Shown: piece after piece, positions 1 through 10,034 of the stretch
Position numbering within the stretch: the first letter of the stretch is position 1
Layout of the letters: the number at the start of each line of letters is the position of its first letter
The notes under the pieces: model-generated
What the model was told of the DNA's origin: nothing
Databases searched by the model: none
Seen by the model: only the letters and a program-made list of their open reading frames with translations
Position numbers and translations under genes: made by a program
NCBI GenBank assembly: GCA_001599295.1
Contig: BCGN01000004.1
Span: forward strand, 868,346-932,345
Direction of reading: 5' to 3'
DNA: 64,000 bases
Origin: Sporopachydermia quercuum
Taxonomy: Eukaryota; Ascomycota; Sporopachydermiomycetes; Sporopachydermiales; Sporopachydermiaceae

Positions 1-290
1 AGATTAAATACACCAAATAGTAATGAATCACAAATTCGTCTGTTCTCATATATATAATTAATAAAGAGATGAAGTAAAGCGAAAGAGTATTATAGCCAAA
101 ATAAATAGGACATACCGACGATAAAATAACAAGCGCCATAGGTAAAACACAGAGTCCCAGTAATAATACAACCTTTGGTCAATTAGGTATTCCAATCCCT
201 CAACTCCTGCAAGAATAATAAAAGTATTCATCTAATACCGTACAAACAATAAAAAAAAATTTGAAGAACAAACGAGGATGCAGCAATCGC
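1..290. other. Noncoding left edge
   Basis: AT-rich sequence downstream of the EDC1-like gene. I see no coding region, tRNA or repeat in it. It probably holds the 3' untranslated region and terminator of that minus-strand gene. Confidence 0.5.
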
Positions 291-1055
291 CTAACCAAGA
301 TTCAATAATTTCTTCAAATCTTGAGCAATCATGTCGTTAGTTTTCTTACCTTCAGTCAATTGATAAGGTGACCTACTGTTTTCCTGATTTTTCAAATCAT
401 TTGGTTGCTCATATTGATTCTCATTACTTTTTCCAATGTGTAACAACTCTTTCAATTCGTTCTTTATTGTCGAATTACTACCAGGCTTTGATCTTTCTAA
501 ATTCGCGGTGGAAGAACTCTCATCGTTCAAATAGAAAATCTTTTTCTCAGGTGTTGAGTTACTGGAAGATTGTCTCATTGACTGAGGTTTGGGAAGTTGC
601 TTAGGTGCTGGTGAAGAATAGAACGATGATCCAGCATAAGATAATGATGTTGTTGAAGATGAGGGAAACACAGATGCAGAAGAATAATTATGAGGTAAAT
701 TTGAAGCACTGCTTCCATTATTGGCACCTACACCAGGAATTTCCGGATATCTAGCTGCTTGCAAGCTATTTTGAACTCTAGGTTGAGAACCAACAGAGGA
801 TGATGATGATGATGAGCCTCTCTGATTAGGATTTGGTCTATTAGACTTTTTTGAAGGTTTCTTTCCATTTAAGGATTGTGCCGATTGATTGGATTGTTTT
901 TGAAGGTTGATATTGCTGTTTGAATGTGTTCTTAGCTTGTTTGACGGGTTAAAAGACCCCGACTGCTTACGAGCTGTATGGGATCCTTTGTCATTCGTTC
1001 CATTTGAGCTTTTAGCTGATTTGCCCTGATTGGGCTTCTTATTTGATTGTTCCAT
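291..1055 (-). CDS. Edc1/Edc2/PNRC-like mRNA decapping activator
   Basis: A 254-residue, low-complexity, Ser/Asn/Gln-rich protein starting at an ATG at 1055. The recognisable part is a short motif at residues 140-160 (YAGSSF, then SPAP, then LPKP). It matches the proline-rich activation motif by which yeast Edc1/Edc2 and animal PNRC proteins bind Dcp1 and stimulate Dcp2, so the inferred role is enhancement of cytoplasmic mRNA decapping. A poly-Ser run lies at residues 81-87. Two related leucine motifs end the protein: LKELL at 201-205 and LKKLL at 247-251, the second only three residues from the C terminus, as in animal PNRC2. The rest looks disordered and gives no other domain. It is divergent from PEX12. 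Assignment rests on short motifs and is good but not certain. Confidence 0.7.
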   Translation of the reverse strand: MEQSNKKPNQGKSAKSSNGTNDKGSHTARKQSGSFNPSNKLRTHSNSNINLQKQSNQSAQSLNGKKPSKKSNRPNPNQRGSSSSSSSVGSQPRVQNSLQAARYPEIPGVGANNGSSASNLPHNYSSASVFPSSSTTSLSYAGSSFYSSPAPKQLPKPQSMRQSSSNSTPEKKIFYLNDESSSTANLERSKPGSNSTIKNELKELLHIGKSNENQYEQPNDLKNQENSRSPYQLTEGKKTNDMIAQDLKKLLNLG

Positions 1056-2193
1056 GCGTGAAAGCTATCTGAGGTATTAGTTCTCTTCTTGATAGTAGCA
1101 TTTCCTGTAAGTGATTCCTTAATAGATGAATCGAACTCTCTGTTCTTCTCTGAAAGGTGGGGAAAGATAGAATGAAATTAAAATACAAGTTTACACCTTT
1201 CTTCCAAATTTCCAAACCGGCTCTATCGAAACACCAGAACAAAAAGATGATGAAGAATAAAAAATTGATCGACTTTACTTTTTTAATTCTTACTTTTTTG
1301 CCATTCAGCGCTAAACTAAGCTATTTAGACGAGCTTCCAGGTTGGTTAGTAGACCTGTGGATGAAATGGAATGTTCTTTNATACTAATACCAATGTTGTT
1401 CTCTTTCTTTATATTTTCTCTTGATACACTTTTCTATGCTGTCACTTGATTTCATACAGATAGAAAAATAAATAGTCCTTCTGACGTACGATCAAAATCG
1501 GTTATCAACGGACTAATTAATTAAATTTTGTAGTACTTCGTTGGCAATACTAGATGTCATGTCTCTATCTCTTTCTTATCACTACAGAAAAGAAGGTACT
1601 GGATGGGTAACTAACTGATTAAATAAGGAGTTCAAGTTCTAAACGGCAAAGTTTGTTCCTGTGAATGACGGGACAGGACATGCATAGAGCTGCGCACATG
1701 ACGAGCAAACAGAACAGAACAAAGCCTACCCGGCACNAGCTAGGACACAGTAATGTCATGGCATTTATGAATAAAACCAGATGTGACAATTGATAAATGA
1801 TTACGTCATAATAAAGCTGTCAAGTCTCAATTTCGCCTCGGCTTGATGCTCGAAAATTGTAAAGCATGGGAAAGGAAGTAAAGCTGATATCATAGATAAA
1901 CCTTCAGCCAGCAAGCCGTGAAGGATTCTACGAAAAATTTAATAAATTTACCATGAAATTATTATTATTAAATTTGGAATTGAAATGTAAAACGAGTGTT
2001 TTATTTTGAACAATATCTGGTCTAGGAAGTTAAGGAAAGGTAGAATGAATATTGGTAGATATCATCAGGCTTGTGCTAGTTGGTAAATATCTGTTCGTAT
2101 CACATAAGCTTACTTGAGAACAAACTGTTGAGGTTTGAAGCTGCAGCGAATTGGTCAACCGGAAGTCAAATTATAATATCTTTGTTTGCAACA
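1056..2193. promoter_or_regulatory. Divergent intergenic region, EDC1-like / PEX12
   Basis: About 1.1 kb between two divergent genes, so it should hold both promoters. I see no tRNA or repeat. Short reading frames here (for example 1157-1387) begin with non-ATG codons and look random. An in-frame extension of PEX12 back to 2080 would need a TTG start and adds nothing conserved. Single Ns lie at 1380 and 1737. Confidence 0.5.
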
Positions 2194-3531
2194 ATGGACT
2201 ACTATTCTTCTTTGAATGCCAATACGTTGGATTTGAACATCCCAACCCTATTTGAACTGATATCAGCTGAACAATTGAACAGCCTTTTGTCACCATCAAT
2301 CAGATTCATCGTTGTTCACTATGCTCAAAGAAACCCACGGTATTTACTAAAACTGGTCAATAAGTTTGATGAAATTTACGTTCTATTATTCGGCCTAGTG
2401 GAATATTATCATCTGAAGAAATTCAATGCTACATTCACTGAAAAGTTTTATGGTTTGAAAAGATCAAGTCAACTTTCAGTTGAAAGTCATAGAAGAGTCA
2501 GTTCTAATCCAGCTACTGATAACATTTTAAACCAAGAATCAAAACTCTCATACAAGAAGCAAGTGTTGGGATCCCTATTGACAACCTGTGCCCTACCTTA
2601 TATTAATGAAAAGCTGTCCACTTATTACGATATTATTCATTCTAAGAGTCTAGTTGTACCTATTGAGAGATCAACTGCAATAACACTGGATGATGAGAAT
2701 GCTAGTAAAACTGAGAAAATAAGGGCTAGATTGAGGATTCTGTTTTATAGAGTTTTTCCAACGATTAAAGCATTATTATCTTGGACAAATCTTTTACTAC
2801 AAATATTATATTTATTCAATAAGACCTCTTTCCATTCTTTAGAGTATGGTATTTTGAATATTCGACCAACGAGAATAATACAAGAAGTCAACTCAAATGA
2901 AGATGAAAATGAAGGAAAGAGAAAAGTCAGAGAAACATTTGCAAANTTGTTATCTCTACCTGTTCATCAATATATGAACCGTCCTCAATCGCCTATTGAA
3001 ACATTCAAGTACTTTTTACTGGATCGTGTCATTCTTCCTGTACATACAGGCTCATTGTCAGTGCTATCATATATTTTCCCTGCCGCAATCTTCTCACTCA
3101 AATTCCTAGAATGGTGGTATTCTTCGGAGTTTTCTTCAACACTGAGTAAAAATGCCAGAAACACTCTTGATACAGTGTTACCTGTTCCTCCAGTGGTCAA
3201 GTCAGAAGAGACGGTGGAACATAATAACTTGGAGACAGATAGAGTTAATGAATCGGTTGATTCTACCGATTCTGACAATTCCAAATCCCAACAATCAAAG
3301 TGTCATAAAACCATATCCAGCGATATTTGCAGGATATGTGCTAATGAAATAACAAACCCAGCTATAATAGAAACAGGATACGTATTCTGCTATCCTTGCA
3401 TTCATAATTTTCTCACTGAAGGTAAATCTTCTGGAAGATGTCCTGTTACTGGTCAAAGATTATTAGGATGTAAATATAATGAGTTAAAACAATCATGGGA
3501 AGTTTCAGGGCTAAGACGTTTAATGGTATAA
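2194..3531 (+). CDS. PEX12: Peroxin-12, RING subunit of the peroxisomal ubiquitin ligase
   Basis: A 445-residue protein. The ATG at 2194 gives MDYYSSL, the usual Pex12 N terminus. Residues 1-90 carry the family signature (FELISAEQLNSLLSPSIRF, then HYAQRNPRYLL and FYGLKR). Hydrophobic segments follow, fitting a protein embedded in the peroxisomal membrane. The C terminus holds the RING-like domain with C379, C382, C399, C402 and C416, the last in a CPVTG context typical of Pex12. With Pex2 and Pex10 it forms the export ubiquitin ligase that modifies the import receptor Pex5. One N (2946) falls in the third position of a codon. No intron is needed. I am confident in the family. Confidence 0.95.
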   Translation: MDYYSSLNANTLDLNIPTLFELISAEQLNSLLSPSIRFIVVHYAQRNPRYLLKLVNKFDEIYVLLFGLVEYYHLKKFNATFTEKFYGLKRSSQLSVESHRRVSSNPATDNILNQESKLSYKKQVLGSLLTTCALPYINEKLSTYYDIIHSKSLVVPIERSTAITLDDENASKTEKIRARLRILFYRVFPTIKALLSWTNLLLQILYLFNKTSFHSLEYGILNIRPTRIIQEVNSNEDENEGKRKVRETFAXLLSLPVHQYMNRPQSPIETFKYFLLDRVILPVHTGSLSVLSYIFPAAIFSLKFLEWWYSSEFSSTLSKNARNTLDTVLPVPPVVKSEETVEHNNLETDRVNESVDSTDSDNSKSQQSKCHKTISSDICRICANEITNPAIIETGYVFCYPCIHNFLTEGKSSGRCPVTGQRLLGCKYNELKQSWEVSGLRRLMV

Positions 3532-3788
3532 TTAGAAAGAAATTCCACACATACTGAATATAGCAATAAAAGCATTAATTAGTTTTTGTATGTGTAAACC
3601 TGATGTGAGCTAATATAGAATGTGGAACATCATTAATGGATATATTTGTATTTATAATGACTTTATATTATATATACTTGATCTAAAACTAAAGTTGTGA
3701 AGAAAGTCAACTCCATATGCAAAAGAACAAAAAAAGAGCACGCCGTAATTTCATCGGAAGGAATAATTGGTTGCACCAGAAACATAAT

Positions 3789-5567
3789 TTAAGCAGTAAT
3801 TCTTTCATCTGAATTTCTAGCTTTTGCTTCATCGATTACTCTTTGCCAGTTTACAGAAAATAGATAAATAGTTTGAGAAATTCCAACGATCATTAATGCA
3901 ATACCCATGCCAAACCATAAACCAGCTAATCCCCAGTTTAGATGGAACGCTGCAAAGAACGCTACTGGAAGTCCAATAACATAATATGTGATTAGATTAA
4001 CAACTCCTCCAAATCTTTGAGCTCCAATACCTCTTAAACACCCACCAGATACTGCTGCAAGAGTATCAAACATTTGGATACAAGCAATAAGCGGGAAAAC
4101 ACCAGAAACCAAGGATATAACACCGTCATCATTTGAAAACAATTTTGCAATTCCATTACGACAAGTAATAAAAACAACAGAATTAACAAATGCCACTAAC
4201 ATTGATGAGGCAAGAGTTATCTTCATAGCCAGCTTAGCAGGGTCTTCCAAAGTTGCTCCTACAAAATTTGCAATTCTCGTTGAACCAGCGATGGAAAGTG
4301 CAAATGGCATTTGGTACGCTAAGGACGCCGTCGTCGATATAACACTTTGAGCTGCTAAGACAGTAGTTCCAAATTTAGATGAAGCTAAGGTCATGATTTC
4401 AAACGCTAAAAATTCCGCCATCACNGTAACTACACCAGGAATAGCCAACTTCAAAAGTGGTCCCCAATGGGAAAAACTGCTTTCAATTTGCAGCCCATTC
4501 CAACATTTCCGGCCATCTACGAAAACCACATAGACCCATAGAAGTATTGCCATTAACCAATAACTAAAGGTCAATGCTAAAGGAGCACCGGCAAATCCAA
4601 GACCAAAAGATGTGTTCCAGACAAGTGTCAAACTGAGTATTATATTTACGGGAGCACATAGTAGAAGAATATAAGTACCAGCATGAAAAATCCCCTGTGC
4701 TTGAACAAATCTTTTTCCAGTTTCAAAGAAAATATAACCTGGCCCTCCAAAGACTATTACTCTTAAATACTGAGTTGCTAAAGTTACAAGATACTCATCA
4801 GTGATTATCAAGGATAGTATTGGTGCAGCGTTCCACCATATGATACAAACCGGTACATATGCAGTTAGAATTAGCGCTGAACCTCTTTGGAAATACATTC
4901 CTACAGAATGGGGTTTGTTAGCACCATATGCTTGAGAGCAAAGGGTATCTAGTGCTGTAGCCATACCTTGGATCATTGAAAAACCGGTGATATTCGCAGT
5001 CATTGTTGCTAGAGATACAGCAGCTAATTCTGTCTTGCCTAAATGACCCACAGCAAAAACTGATGTTACTGACATCGAGTACTGTAATAGGAAAGTGAGG
5101 ATTAATGGGAGCGAGGATTTGGCTAGCGTGTATAATTCCCGACTAGAAGAAGAATGTATCTTCCCTTCGGCAATTGCTGTTTCCCAAACATCAGAAGTTG
5201 CAGAAACCTCATTTGCTAGCTCCACAATTGAGATTTTCCTATGTGCCGCTTGATCTGGTGATAACATTCTAGAAACGATCCCGTTGTCTAGAAGGAGTTC
5301 TTCTTGTTCATGCAACAGCTCTTCTGCATCTTCTGCTGGTACGATGTGATATGAACCTGGTGTTCGATTGACATTAGGTGAGAGTAATGGCGCTCCTTCT
5401 CCTAATTCCGACGATGACGGTGATTTGGTAAATATATCAGGTAAAACAAGTCCAGCTCTTCCTACCGAACCAATCACGACAGATCCTCTTCTAGTAGTTG
5501 ATTTGAATCCCTTCGCATTTGGAACATCAAACGTCCCGGCAGCTTGGTCTTGAGAAGAATTAGTCAT
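3789..5567 (-). CDS. MATE-family multidrug/toxin efflux transporter (Erc1-like)
   Basis: A 592-residue polytopic protein. Residues 1-150 form a hydrophilic, acidic, Ser/Pro-containing cytoplasmic tail. From about residue 150 to 580 there are roughly twelve hydrophobic segments in the two-lobed MATE arrangement. Family signatures include the first repeat around GHLGKTELAAVSLATM, TALDTLCSQAYGA, and the second-half segments around FGTTVLAAQSVI and GCLRGIGAQ. MatE proteins exchange cations for organic solutes; yeast Erc1 confers ethionine resistance, probably at the vacuole. The substrate here is unknown. The gene converges on PEX12 (257 bp between stops) and is divergent from the NRAMP gene. One N (4425) lies in the coding region. 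The start is the ATG at 5567. Confidence 0.9.
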   Translation of the reverse strand: MTNSSQDQAAGTFDVPNAKGFKSTTRRGSVVIGSVGRAGLVLPDIFTKSPSSSELGEGAPLLSPNVNRTPGSYHIVPAEDAEELLHEQEELLLDNGIVSRMLSPDQAAHRKISIVELANEVSATSDVWETAIAEGKIHSSSSRELYTLAKSSLPLILTFLLQYSMSVTSVFAVGHLGKTELAAVSLATMTANITGFSMIQGMATALDTLCSQAYGANKPHSVGMYFQRGSALILTAYVPVCIIWWNAAPILSLIITDEYLVTLATQYLRVIVFGGPGYIFFETGKRFVQAQGIFHAGTYILLLCAPVNIILSLTLVWNTSFGLGFAGAPLALTFSYWLMAILLWVYVVFVDGRKCWNGLQIESSFSHWGPLLKLAIPGVVXVMAEFLAFEIMTLASSKFGTTVLAAQSVISTTASLAYQMPFALSIAGSTRIANFVGATLEDPAKLAMKITLASSMLVAFVNSVVFITCRNGIAKLFSNDDGVISLVSGVFPLIACIQMFDTLAAVSGGCLRGIGAQRFGGVVNLITYYVIGLPVAFFAAFHLNWGLAGLWFGMGIALMIVGISQTIYLFSVNWQRVIDEAKARNSDERITA

Positions 5568-7481
5568 TCTAAGTCTTCACTTAAGTTTATGCTCTGAATG
5601 TTCGCACGAGCCTATAGAAAACACTCCAATCCGATTTAACAAGTGAATTTCTACCAAAAATATTAATTAGTTCAATTGTTGATGTTCGTGAGCTGGTGTT
5701 ATTTACTTTCCTTGAGAATGATAAGGAAAAAATGGTAACCCAGAGAATAAGATAAGGTTTCAGGTAGGTGAAAAAAAGGTTTTGATTAAGGTTGTCGTGA
5801 TATCTACTCGGATAAATTTCAGCATATAAAGAAACATTTGGATTCTTTGATTTTAATTTAGTGAGAGCGCCAAGCTAGTTAACTAATCATAAAATTAGGC
5901 CCACAGATTTAGATAAAAAAAATAAGAAGTGCTTAATTACTTATCGTGAGAAATAGAGCACAGTATTATGTTGATTACAAGATGAAGGAGAAAATTACGG
6001 CTTCCAGCAAGTTAAAGTTCAAAGATTAGAACTGTGTTTAAATATCACGTAATCTTCAACTCACATCTAAATGGGATAACCAGAATTTAGCTTTCAATCA
6101 GTCAAGAGACTTTCATGCATTAGCTGATAGTTGCCTGTCATTTAAATAAATAGAGGAAGTTTACTCAGCTATATTGAGCGGCCGTTTCCTTTGTTAGATT
6201 TAATGATCTGAAGTCCTTTGATGATAAGGTTTTCAAGTAATAAAAAGCTTTGATAGGCATGAAGGAGAGTTAATATTCAAATTGCCATAGCTGTATGGCA
6301 ATTCTGTACGGAGATGGATTCCATGGATTGACATCAGTGAACTAGTCTTCTCCTTGAAGCAGAACTTTGGAACATAACTCCCGTGAAGAGACCAAGTCGA
6401 CCAAGTCGAACGAAATATTAATTCGTTTCATCGATACTTATCNGACTCAAAATTGGTCAACCATTCCATTTATTGCATCAACTTGTACCAGTTGTTTGAT
6501 TATTTGTCTGCAACTATTTCCCCGCCATTTCGGAATAACCAGGAATAAAAGTCACATGATATCATCCCTGTTTCCGGACCTCGAAAACAACAGCTACATA
6601 TATGTTATAAGAGGAAACCCCTTACAAGCTGATGATGTAAGTAAATAGAGACGTTTACAGTCCTATAATGCATTTTCCTTCTATCATATATTCTCCTTCT
6701 CATACATCACACATTATAACTTCTGTTCACTATTATGTGAAGGGTATTCATCTCCCATAGAATCAGTTCGTTCCGCCTTCCCTACTTTCTACGAAGTTCT
6801 CTCAATCAAGTAATTCATCTCACATCAACCCCCTTTCTGCTTGGTACAACACGTATGAAAGGTTAAAGAAAGGAAAAAATAGATAATAATAAAAAAAAAT
6901 AAACAATTTCAAGTAAAACTAAACATCAAGCAAATTCTTATAGTCTCGAAGGTAAATAAATAAAAAATTAGTTTACTTGACGTGTGGAACTGAAGCTTTG
7001 ATTCTTTCTTGGTGATAAATTTGAGACAACTGGTTATATTCAAAGGAGCAATTGGTGTCTGTGAATGTTCACATCAGAATGTCCCTATGAGTATTTTCAG
7101 TATATTATAAGTTTTGTGTTCAGCTTCTACTTGCTTTATGAATTGAAAGAGATATTCTGTGTTGTTTTTTGTCCTTCATTGTTTGTCGAGCAACGTATTT
7201 AGGAAAAAGGAAAATAAGTGTCAAGATAACTAATACAGATCGTGATTTGTCACTTCTAGCAAAACGACCAGCAGTTCACATCGAAAGAATTCATCGAAAG
7301 AAAACACGATAGCATACACACGACAGCTTTGTTACGACTATTTCCAATAACATTNCCCAATTGGAGAAATAGCGGCTGAATTAATTACATTCCATAAAGT
7401 CCACGAGCTCTAATTTCCTTGAAGTTATTTTTACTTCATTCAGATTTTTTCTATCTAGTGTTTACATACACTGATTATGAA
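5568..7481. promoter_or_regulatory. Long divergent intergenic region, MATE / NRAMP
   Basis: About 1.9 kb with no supportable gene. A perfect tandem pair of a 9-nt unit (accaagtcg) lies at 6391-6408. The 93-codon frame at 6367-6648 begins at TTG, holds an N and looks random. The length and AT-rich texture suggest long leaders or large promoters for two transporter genes. Single Ns lie at 6443 and 7355. Confidence 0.5.
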
Positions 7482-9365
7482 ATGAATTTTTATGTCCCCG
7501 ACCCAGAAGATAAGGCCTCTACTTCCGTGAGACCATTGGTTTCATCTTCCAAACAAAAAATTGGATCTAAAGGACCAAAACCGTTGGAAGGGTTGGATTC
7601 TCGACCATCTTTTTCACCACAGAATGATGAATTTCATGAGTATGACACTGGGATAGACTCCCCGCCAGCCTACACGGCATCGTCTACACAATCAGAATCC
7701 CCTGTCAACAACTTCCCTTCTAGTAACATCAATATTCAAAGTATACCAAACGGCACCATAGAACCAAGCATGAGACGGAAGCTATCTGGATGGATAGCCC
7801 ACAACCCCTTATCTAAGAAGTTCTCTGACTCAACATTAGGGAAGGTGTTGATAAAATACATCAGATTTATAGGACCAGGTATTATGGTTTCAGTAGCTTA
7901 TATGGATCCTGGAAATTACTCTACGGCCGTTTCTGCTGGAGCATCATACCAATATCATTTGCTATTTGCTATATTTCTTTCTAATATATTTGCTGCATTT
8001 CTACAATCGTTATGCACCAAATTGGGAGCTGTTACTGGGTTAGATCTGGCTCGGAACTGTCGCGAGCATTTGCCTACATGGCTAAATATTTTTATATATA
8101 TTCTAGCAGAGATTTCTATCATTGCTACAGACCTAGCAGAAGTAGTAGGAACAGCTATTGCATTGAACATTTTATTTAACATTCCTTTATTCTTAGGTGT
8201 GGTCTTGACAATTATTGACGTTCTTATTGTTTTAATGGCATATAGACCTAATGGACCTATGAAGATAGTGAGACTATTTGAAAATATTGTTGCATTTTTT
8301 GTGGTCTTGACAGTGGTGTGCTTTTCAGTGGAGATTGCTAGCATTTCAAGTGACTTAAATGCTCAGGAGGTGTTTGCAGGATTCTTACCTTCAAAATACG
8401 TCGTGGAGAAAGATGGACTTTACTTATCCCTAGCAATCTTAGGGGCAACTGTTATGCCTCATTCACTTTATTTAGGATCTGGTCTAGTTCAACCACGCTT
8501 AAAAGAGTTTGATAAAGAACATGGTCATAGAACGGAAGAAGAATGTAACGAAGAAGGATATAAACCTACTATTCATTCCATCAAGTATGCTATGAATTAT
8601 TCTATCGTTGAAGTAATTATATCTCTCTTTACAGTTGCATTATTTGTGAATTCTGCCATTTTGATAGTTGCGGGTGCTACCCTATACGATGTTGATGGAG
8701 ATGGCGACCAAGAAAAAACCGACTTGGGCGCAGACTTGTATTCAATTTACAAAATGCTGTCTATACATTTAGGACAATCCGCAGGTATAATATTCGCCTT
8801 AGCGTTGTTGTTTTCTGGACAGTCTGCTGGAATTGTGTGTACACTTGCAGGTCAAATGGTTTCAGAAGGATTCTTGAACTGGACTCTTAGTCCATGGTTG
8901 AGAAGAATTATCACGAGAGCTATAGCAATTATTCCCTGTTTGGGACTGGCACTTATTTCCGGGAGCGATGAAGAAGCACGCGACTGGCTCGCAGGTGCAT
9001 TAAATGGATCACAAGTAGTATTATCTCTTTTATTACCCGTTGTTTCTGCACCAATTGTTTTTTTCACTTGTAATAAGAAAATTATGCGAGTGGAAGAATC
9101 ATACTCCCAGATAGGACAAACTGGGCTGGAAGATTTCGAGAATAACGATTTGACAGGAACAGATCAGAATGTCATGCTGCAAGACTGGCCGAATGATAAT
9201 GGTGATACTGAGGATGATCACCAATTGGCCAATGGCGATACCGAACAAATGGGACCTCGCTTTAAAGATATGAGTAATGGGCCTCTTGTAAGAGTGTGCT
9301 CATTTGCCATCTGGGGATTCATATCTGCATTAAATTTATTTTTAATTTTTTCTATGATGTTTTAA
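7482..9365 (+). CDS. NRAMP-family divalent metal transporter (Smf-like)
   Basis: A 627-residue proton-coupled Mn2+/Fe2+ transporter of the NRAMP family. I start it at the ATG at 7482; the frame runs 63 nt further upstream but only to a TTG. The hydrophilic N tail (about 120 residues) contains a PPAY motif at residues 61-64. The transport core has the metal-binding DPGN at 142-145 in TM1 and MPH at 325-327 in TM6. A region very like yeast Smf1/Smf2 runs through the LCTKLGAVTGLDLARNCREH stretch. An acidic loop (DVDGDGDQEKTD) lies between later helices. Whether it is the plasma-membrane (Smf1), vesicular (Smf2) or vacuolar (Smf3) type cannot be told here. The long N tail argues against Smf3. Confidence 0.93.
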   Translation: MNFYVPDPEDKASTSVRPLVSSSKQKIGSKGPKPLEGLDSRPSFSPQNDEFHEYDTGIDSPPAYTASSTQSESPVNNFPSSNINIQSIPNGTIEPSMRRKLSGWIAHNPLSKKFSDSTLGKVLIKYIRFIGPGIMVSVAYMDPGNYSTAVSAGASYQYHLLFAIFLSNIFAAFLQSLCTKLGAVTGLDLARNCREHLPTWLNIFIYILAEISIIATDLAEVVGTAIALNILFNIPLFLGVVLTIIDVLIVLMAYRPNGPMKIVRLFENIVAFFVVLTVVCFSVEIASISSDLNAQEVFAGFLPSKYVVEKDGLYLSLAILGATVMPHSLYLGSGLVQPRLKEFDKEHGHRTEEECNEEGYKPTIHSIKYAMNYSIVEVIISLFTVALFVNSAILIVAGATLYDVDGDGDQEKTDLGADLYSIYKMLSIHLGQSAGIIFALALLFSGQSAGIVCTLAGQMVSEGFLNWTLSPWLRRIITRAIAIIPCLGLALISGSDEEARDWLAGALNGSQVVLSLLLPVVSAPIVFFTCNKKIMRVEESYSQIGQTGLEDFENNDLTGTDQNVMLQDWPNDNGDTEDDHQLANGDTEQMGPRFKDMSNGPLVRVCSFAIWGFISALNLFLIFSMMF

Positions 9366-10034
9366 TTAGTTGCATAGGTAGAATAGAACATTAGANTATA
9401 GATTCTGTTGTATTTTGTATATTTACACCAGTTTATTTTGCGTTCGAATTGATGTGCTCCATCAGTCAACAAAGACATAACAAGCCATAATATTCACAGT
9501 TATACAATCGAATAAGTGCATGATGGTTAAGAAATTTCTTTCGGAAGTTGTGTAAAATTAAATAATCTTCATTTAAATGCCCAATTATTTATTTTCACAT
9601 TACCTTCCAAATGGTTTGAATCAGATACTCTTGGTAAAGTTTGGAAGCCATGCACTTCTTATGCAGTTTATCTGCATCTTAAGATTTCAGTTTATCTTTC
9701 CCTCACTATGTACATGTCACTTTCTAATTTGAATGCCGGATTTAAAGCCAATCTTCCTTCGGCAGCGAAGTGATTGTCTGATGTGTGGTGAGCTGCGACA
9801 GAACGTTCTTTTACCTGCCCAGAAGGTGTTTGTTACAAGTGGAATTTCGAGTAGTTGCTGCGAATTATTTTCCAGTTGACAGATTTCAATATTATTTTCG
9901 GTTTTCAATAAACATATAGCTGGAAAATTAATATTCAGTAGAACAATTGATTTGTTAGTTGGACTAGGGAATAGATTGAGGAAAGGATCAGTGTAGAGTG
10001 AAGATACGTGTTAGATTAGCAACAAGTGACAAAC
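9366..10034. promoter_or_regulatory. Intergenic region upstream of SEC14
   Basis: 669 bp between the NRAMP stop and the SEC14 start codon, two genes in the same direction. It should hold the NRAMP 3' end and the SEC14 promoter. The small minus-strand frame at 9717-9908 has no recognisable features. One N lies at 9396. Confidence 0.5.

Noticed and set aside
1120-1145. B-box-like sequence on the minus strand near 1130
   Set aside because: The would-be T stem does not pair.
6367-6648. 93-codon open frame upstream of the NRAMP gene
   Set aside because: It starts at TTG, contains an N and shows no domain or codon bias.
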